Assembly: GCA_019417045.1 (NCBI GenBank)
Contig: DXWE01000023.1
Location: 1-9,888, forward strand
DNA: 9,888 bases
Reading direction: 5' to 3'
From: Oscillospiraceae bacterium
GTDB lineage: Bacteria; Bacillota; Clostridia; Oscillospirales; Acutalibacteraceae
The notes beneath the pieces were generated by a model. That model searched no databases, was not told the DNA's origin, and saw only the letters and a list, made by a program, of their open reading frames with translations. This document shows positions 6,884 through 9,888 of the stretch, in pieces (within the stretch, counting starts at the first letter, position 1; each line of letters opens with the position of its first letter). The position numbers were made by a program, and so were the translations under genes.

Positions 6884-6915
6884 TGACCACATGCAAGGGA
6901 GATAGCGGATTATGA
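6883..6915 (+). other. Ten-codon linking ORF between the epimerase and the next GT
   Basis: ATG at 6883-6885 shares a base with the epimerase stop (TGATG). The frame encodes MTTCKGDSGL and stops at TGA 6913-6915, which overlaps the ATG of the next gene as ATGA. The ribosome site of the downstream gene (AAGGGAG, 6895-6901) lies inside it. It could hand ribosomes from one gene to the next across the 28-base gap. It could equally be chance in a short spacer, and no RBS of its own is evident apart from GGAG in the epimerase end (6871-6874). Confidence 0.2.
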
Positions 6916-8072
6916 GCAAAGGCACCCTTCTCTATGTCGGGGGATTTGAACTGCCGGACAGGGATGCGGCGGCGCAGCGTGTCCTGTCGAACGGCAAGCT
7001 GCTCCGCGAGTTGGGATACACGGTCGTCTTTTGCGGCGACGATCCCTCACCCGGTGCCTCGGACGACTTCGTGCGCGCCGAAGACTGCCACGGGTTTCCG
7101 GTATATCAGAAACGGAAGGGGCATTCCCTGCATGACTGGGCCCGCCAGCTGGCAGACATCTCCGCTCTTCGGCGGCTGATGTGCGAGACGGTCGGCCGCC
7201 CCGATGCGATCCTGCTCTATAACCATCCGGCGGCGGCCATGAGCCGGTTGCGCCGGTACTGCCGCGCAAACCGGATCCGGTTGCTCGCGGACTGTACCGA
7301 ATGGTATGTGGCACAGGGCAACCCTCTCTACCGCCTGGTCAAAAACACCGATACCCGCTGGCGGATGCAGGGCCTGCAGCCCCGGCTCGACGGGGTCATC
7401 GCCATCAGCCGGTATCTCTATGACTATTACGTGCCGCAGGTCCCCACCCTCCTGCTGCCGCCCCTGGTGGATTTGGAAGACCCCAAGTGGAGCCCGTTCA
7501 CCGAGGTCCAGGGGGATACCTGCCGGCTGCTCTATGCCGGTTCTCCCGGCCGGGGCCAAAAGGACCGGTTGGCGACCGTGCTGCAGGCCCTGTCTCTCCT
7601 TGGAGACCGGGTCCGCTATCATCTGGACATCCTGGGTCTCACAGAAGAGGAGTTCCGGCAGGGATTCGGCTGGGGGGAGGCGGCGCTGCCGTCCGCCGTG
7701 GCCTTTCATGGACGTGTGCCGCATGTCCAGGCGATCCGGCAGATCGCCGGCGCGCACTTCACCCTCTTTATCCGGGAATCCAATCTTGTGACCACGGCCG
7801 GATTCCCGACCAAATTCGTCGAATCCATTTCGGCCGGCACCCCGGTCCTCACCAATCTGTCCAGCAACCTGGCGGACTATCTGGTAGAGGGGAAAAACGG
7901 GTATGCACTGGATATTTCCTCGGTAGAATCGCTGGCGCAGTCGCTGCAACACGCTCTCTCACTCGGAGCCGGGCAGGTCAATGCGATGAAACGCTATTGC
8001 CGGGAATCCCGCTGCTTTGATTATCGTCAGTTTTTGAACAGCACATCCGCATTTCTCTCCGCTGTCCTGTGA
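6912..8072 (+). CDS. GT4-like glycosyltransferase, divergent
   Basis: A 386-residue GT-B-type glycosyltransferase, more diverged than the other two in the window. The first strand MSKGTLLYVGGFELPDRDAAAQRV is typical of GT4 proteins with a donor-side N-terminal loop. AISRYLYDYY in the middle matches the hinge region before the second domain. YAGSPGRGQKD at about residues 208-218 replaces the usual G-R-x4-KG segment. The family Glu motif appears as RESNLVTTAGFPTKFVE, with Glu304, followed by SAGTPVL and EGKNGYAL. The PTKFVE form resembles GTs with a PxK-x2-E donor site. AAGGGAG lies 10 bases before the ATG. No signal peptide or membrane segment is seen. It sits between the UDP-GalNAcA genes and an acetyltransferase, so it may use that donor, but nothing in the sequence fixes this. 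Confidence 0.85.
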   Translation: MSKGTLLYVGGFELPDRDAAAQRVLSNGKLLRELGYTVVFCGDDPSPGASDDFVRAEDCHGFPVYQKRKGHSLHDWARQLADISALRRLMCETVGRPDAILLYNHPAAAMSRLRRYCRANRIRLLADCTEWYVAQGNPLYRLVKNTDTRWRMQGLQPRLDGVIAISRYLYDYYVPQVPTLLLPPLVDLEDPKWSPFTEVQGDTCRLLYAGSPGRGQKDRLATVLQALSLLGDRVRYHLDILGLTEEEFRQGFGWGEAALPSAVAFHGRVPHVQAIRQIAGAHFTLFIRESNLVTTAGFPTKFVESISAGTPVLTNLSSNLADYLVEGKNGYALDISSVESLAQSLQHALSLGAGQVNAMKRYCRESRCFDYRQFLNSTSAFLSAVL

Positions 8073-8076
8073 GGTG
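8071..8076 (+). promoter_or_regulatory. Ribosome binding site selecting a GTG start
   Basis: GAGGTG overlaps the stop of the preceding gene and lies 8 bases before the GTG at 8085. It supports this rare start codon; the first in-frame ATG (8328) would cut into the beta-helix. Confidence 0.65.
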
Positions 8077-8084
8077 AACATCCG

Positions 8085-8672
8085 GTGAACAAGGTCAAAC
8101 GAATCCTCTGTAAACTCCTGTGGGCGCCGATCGACCTCTTCCAGAAAGCGTATTGGACACTTTGGCGCGCTGTACAGAAATCCTCTTTCCTCTCCTGCGG
8201 AAAAGGGGTATTCCTCGGCAGATACAGCCGGTTTACTCCCCGGCTGGTGATCGGGGACGACGTCTATATTGGCGAGGGATGCCGGTTTCAGGCGTCTGCC
8301 AGCACCATTCGGATCGGCAGCCATGTGATGATCGCTCCGCTCGTCAGTATTCATGGCGGAACCCATCAGATCCACGCAGTGGGAAGCTACATGAAGGAGA
8401 TCGGATTGGAGGACAAGGCGCCGGAAGATGACCAGGACGTCATCATTGAGGATGACGTGTGGATCGGCACGCGGGCCATTTTGCTGCGCGGCGTGCGGAT
8501 CGGGACCGGTTCCGTGGTAGGCGCGGGGACGCTGGTCACCAAAGACGTCCCTCCCTATTCCATTGTGACCGGGCGCTCCGAACAGATCGTGCGCCCCCGG
8601 TTTTCGGAGGAGGAACTGCAGCGGCATATTGCCGCGTTGCGGGACAGAGAGAGGAAGGAGGCCGCCAAATGA
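8085..8672 (+). CDS. Hexapeptide-repeat (left-handed beta-helix) O-acetyltransferase
   Basis: A 195-residue acyltransferase of the maltose/galactoside/NodL/WcaF type, expected to move acetyl from acetyl-CoA to a sugar hydroxyl in the cytoplasm. The first 35 residues are basic and amphipathic (KRILCKLLWAPIDLF, then AYWTLWRAV) and could lie on the membrane near lipid-linked sugars. The beta-helix follows, with LVIGDDVYIGEGC, then the loop SIHGGTHQIH at residues 88-97 whose His90 or His94 is the likely base. It continues with IIEDDVWIGTRAILLRGVRIGTGSVVGAGTLV-type coils. The closing motif is GRSEQIVRPRF at 163-173 where most relatives have G-x-PAK-x-I. The start is GTG, 12 bases after the previous stop. 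It overlaps the next gene as ATGA. It probably O-acetylates the repeat unit made by the flanking GTs; the position is unknown. Confidence 0.88.
   Translation: MNKVKRILCKLLWAPIDLFQKAYWTLWRAVQKSSFLSCGKGVFLGRYSRFTPRLVIGDDVYIGEGCRFQASASTIRIGSHVMIAPLVSIHGGTHQIHAVGSYMKEIGLEDKAPEDDQDVIIEDDVWIGTRAILLRGVRIGTGSVVGAGTLVTKDVPPYSIVTGRSEQIVRPRFSEEELQRHIAALRDRERKEAAK
8655..8661 (+). promoter_or_regulatory. Ribosome binding site of the third GT
   Basis: AAGGAGG lies 7 bases before the ATG at 8669, the strongest site in the window. It fixes that start over in-frame codons from 8459 that would read through the acetyltransferase gene. Confidence 0.75.
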
Positions 8673-9763
8673 GGACAAAACCGGTGATTGCGATGGACCT
8701 GTCCTCCAATGGAAAGGGCGGCGGCCCCTATACCAGCACGATGAACATCCTCCGCTCCCCCCTGCGCGAAAAATACCAGTTTGAGACCTTTACCTATCAC
8801 ACAGAGCTGCGCGACCCCTTCCGGGTGCGGCGGATCGCCGACCTGGTTCACCAGCTGAAAGCCATCCGGCCGGATATCGTCCACTTTACCGGTATGCAGG
8901 CGCAGGGCCTGTTTGTCGCTGTTGCCTGTAAACTGGCGGGCGTCCCCCACACAGTGGTGACGGCCCGGGGATTTGCGGGAGACGATATGACGATCGGGCG
9001 GATCCAGCGGTCGATTTTCAACCGCCTGGTGGAACCGCTGACCATGCGTCTGGTCGACAAAGCCTACGGCGTGAGCCGCTATGCGGCGTCCCGGGAGCTG
9101 TTTTTGCGGTTTCCGCAAAAGAGCGAGGGGTTTGTGTACAATTTCCCACCCCTGCCGTATGACCGGAGTTTGAACCCGCTACCGGTGCGGGAGGAGTTGG
9201 GTCTGCCCGCCGGGCAGCTGCTGATCGCGACCTCCGGCCGTATCACGCGGGACAAAGGGTATGCCGTGCTGACAAGGGCCATCCGTGAGTTTTTCTCGCG
9301 CTCCCCCGACGTGCCCGTCAGTTTCGTCGTCATCGGCCGGGGAGACTACGGGGACGAGATGCGCCGGGAGCTGGAGGACGAGGTGCAGCGCCAGGCCGTA
9401 CTGCTGCTCGGATACCGGGAGGACGTCTCGCGGATCCTCTCCGAATCGGATCTGTTCGTACTGCCCACCCTGCACGAGACGCTTTCCAACTCGCTGCTGG
9501 AGGCATCGGTGGAAGGGCTGCCGCTCATCGCGTCCGATACCGGCGGCGTTCCCGAAATCATACAGGACGGCTACAATGGCCTGCTGGTCCCGCCGGGTGA
9601 CGTGGACACGCTCGTGCAGGCGATGCAGACGCTGGTCGAGGACGCGCCGCTGCGTCGGCAGATGGGCCGGCACGCAAAAGAGAGAGTGGACCGTCAATTC
9701 CATGCCGGGGATATTGTGCAAAAGCTGGACGGCATCTATACCCGGCTGCTGGCATCTTCCTGA
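8669..9763 (+). CDS. GT4 family glycosyltransferase
   Basis: A 364-residue complete GT-B glycosyltransferase. The N-terminal domain opens with VIAMDLSSNGKGGGPYTST, a glycine-rich acceptor-side loop (residues 14-21). IRPDIVHFTGMQAQG gives the next core strand. Linker segments lead to SGRITRDKG at 189-197, with Arg191 and Lys196 as the usual pyrophosphate contacts. The EX7E motif is complete, Glu270 and Glu278 in HETLSNSLLE, followed by SDTGGVPEII and DGYNGLLVPPGD. No membrane segment is seen. It is coupled to the acetyltransferase by an ATGA overlap. The protein is a standard capsule/EPS-type GT4 enzyme, most likely adding a later sugar to the lipid-linked repeat. Donor and linkage cannot be read from the sequence. 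Confidence 0.92.
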   Translation: MRTKPVIAMDLSSNGKGGGPYTSTMNILRSPLREKYQFETFTYHTELRDPFRVRRIADLVHQLKAIRPDIVHFTGMQAQGLFVAVACKLAGVPHTVVTARGFAGDDMTIGRIQRSIFNRLVEPLTMRLVDKAYGVSRYAASRELFLRFPQKSEGFVYNFPPLPYDRSLNPLPVREELGLPAGQLLIATSGRITRDKGYAVLTRAIREFFSRSPDVPVSFVVIGRGDYGDEMRRELEDEVQRQAVLLLGYREDVSRILSESDLFVLPTLHETLSNSLLEASVEGLPLIASDTGGVPEIIQDGYNGLLVPPGDVDTLVQAMQTLVEDAPLRRQMGRHAKERVDRQFHAGDIVQKLDGIYTRLLASS

Positions 9764-9777
9764 TTGATTCCAAATAC

Positions 9778-9781
9778 GGAG
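9778..9781 (+). promoter_or_regulatory. Ribosome binding site of the membrane protein gene
   Basis: GGAG lies 7 bases before the ATG at 9789, in the 25-base spacer after the last GT. The spacer holds no visible hairpin or promoter, so the gene is likely co-transcribed. Confidence 0.55.
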
Positions 9782-9788
9782 AACCTAT

Positions 9789-9888
9789 ATGGAACAAGCA
9801 AAACGACATTCCCCTGTACAATTCATCTGCGGGCTGCTGGTCACGGCGATCGTGCTGATCTGCCTGATCTCCGGGCTCGTCGGCCAGG
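9789..9888 (+). CDS. N-terminus of a membrane protein, 3' partial
   Basis: Thirty-three codons are visible before the right edge. A short polar, basic start (MEQAKRHSPVQ) leads into a hydrophobic run, residues 12-31 (FICGLLVTAIVLICLISGLV), that fits one membrane helix. There is no signal-peptidase or lipobox motif. In a locus that has an initiating transferase and three GTs but no Wzy, Wzx, ligase or chain-length regulator in view, a polymerase, O-antigen ligase-like protein, flippase or polysaccharide co-polymerase would all fit. The fragment is too short to choose. The start is supported by GGAG 7 bases upstream and the same-strand position after the last GT. Confidence 0.6.
   Translation, partial: MEQAKRHSPVQFICGLLVTAIVLICLISGLVGQ

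Noticed and set aside
4385..9600. Near-repeat of the segment encoding DGYNGLLVP in two genes (about 4388 and 9566)
   Set aside because: It is the shared GT4 donor-site motif of two paralogous glycosyltransferases. The DNA differs at wobble positions, so it is not a recent repeat or recombination site.
9764..9788. Terminator or promoter in the spacer after the last GT
   Set aside because: The 25 bases contain no inverted repeat with a T run and no convincing -35/-10 pair, only a ribosome binding site.

Overview
The window is one stretch of a surface-glycan or glycoconjugate biosynthesis locus. All twelve genes lie on the + strand and are packed as a single operon. Six of the eleven junctions overlap by 1 to 19 bases and the other five have gaps of 4 to 28 bases. 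I see no RNA gene, mobile element, CRISPR array, internal promoter or terminator, and no gene-free stretch of even 100 bases. The GC content is high (roughly 60% by eye), and most starts are preceded by strong GGAGG-type ribosome binding sites. Together these suggest a high-GC Firmicute such as a gut Clostridium relative (Oscillospiraceae-like), but the sequence alone does not prove the taxon.

Layout, left to right. Positions 2-1233 hold a PglD/NeuD-type acyltransferase, cut by the left edge, and a PglC-type phosphoglycosyl transferase. This pair usually completes and loads the first sugar, such as a diacetamido-trideoxyhexose, onto undecaprenyl phosphate. Positions 1226-3464 hold a tightly overlapping trio: a PIG-L/LmbE deacetylase, a WbqC-family protein of unknown chemistry, and an unusually short DegT/AHBA-type PLP enzyme. 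Positions 3464-4591 encode a PglA-like GT4 glycosyltransferase. Positions 4588-6883 encode a TviB-type UDP-HexNAc 6-dehydrogenase and a TviC/WbpP-type C4-epimerase, which together make UDP-GlcNAcA and UDP-GalNAcA. Positions 6912-9763 hold a divergent GT4-like glycosyltransferase, a left-handed beta-helix O-acetyltransferase and another GT4 enzyme. At 9789 a membrane protein begins and runs off the right edge. It is a candidate polymerase, ligase or flippase.

Working model (inference). PglD acetylates a nucleotide-activated 4-amino sugar, PglC transfers its phospho-sugar to the lipid carrier, and three glycosyltransferases extend it, probably including at least one GalNAcA. The PIG-L, WbqC and short aminotransferase-like proteins re-decorate an amino sugar, and the second hexapeptide enzyme O-acetylates the glycan. 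The least understood parts are the PIG-L/WbqC/short-DegT cassette and the PglC-like enzyme, whose normally near-invariant RPGITGWAQVNGRN-type loop is replaced by a different sequence of the same length.
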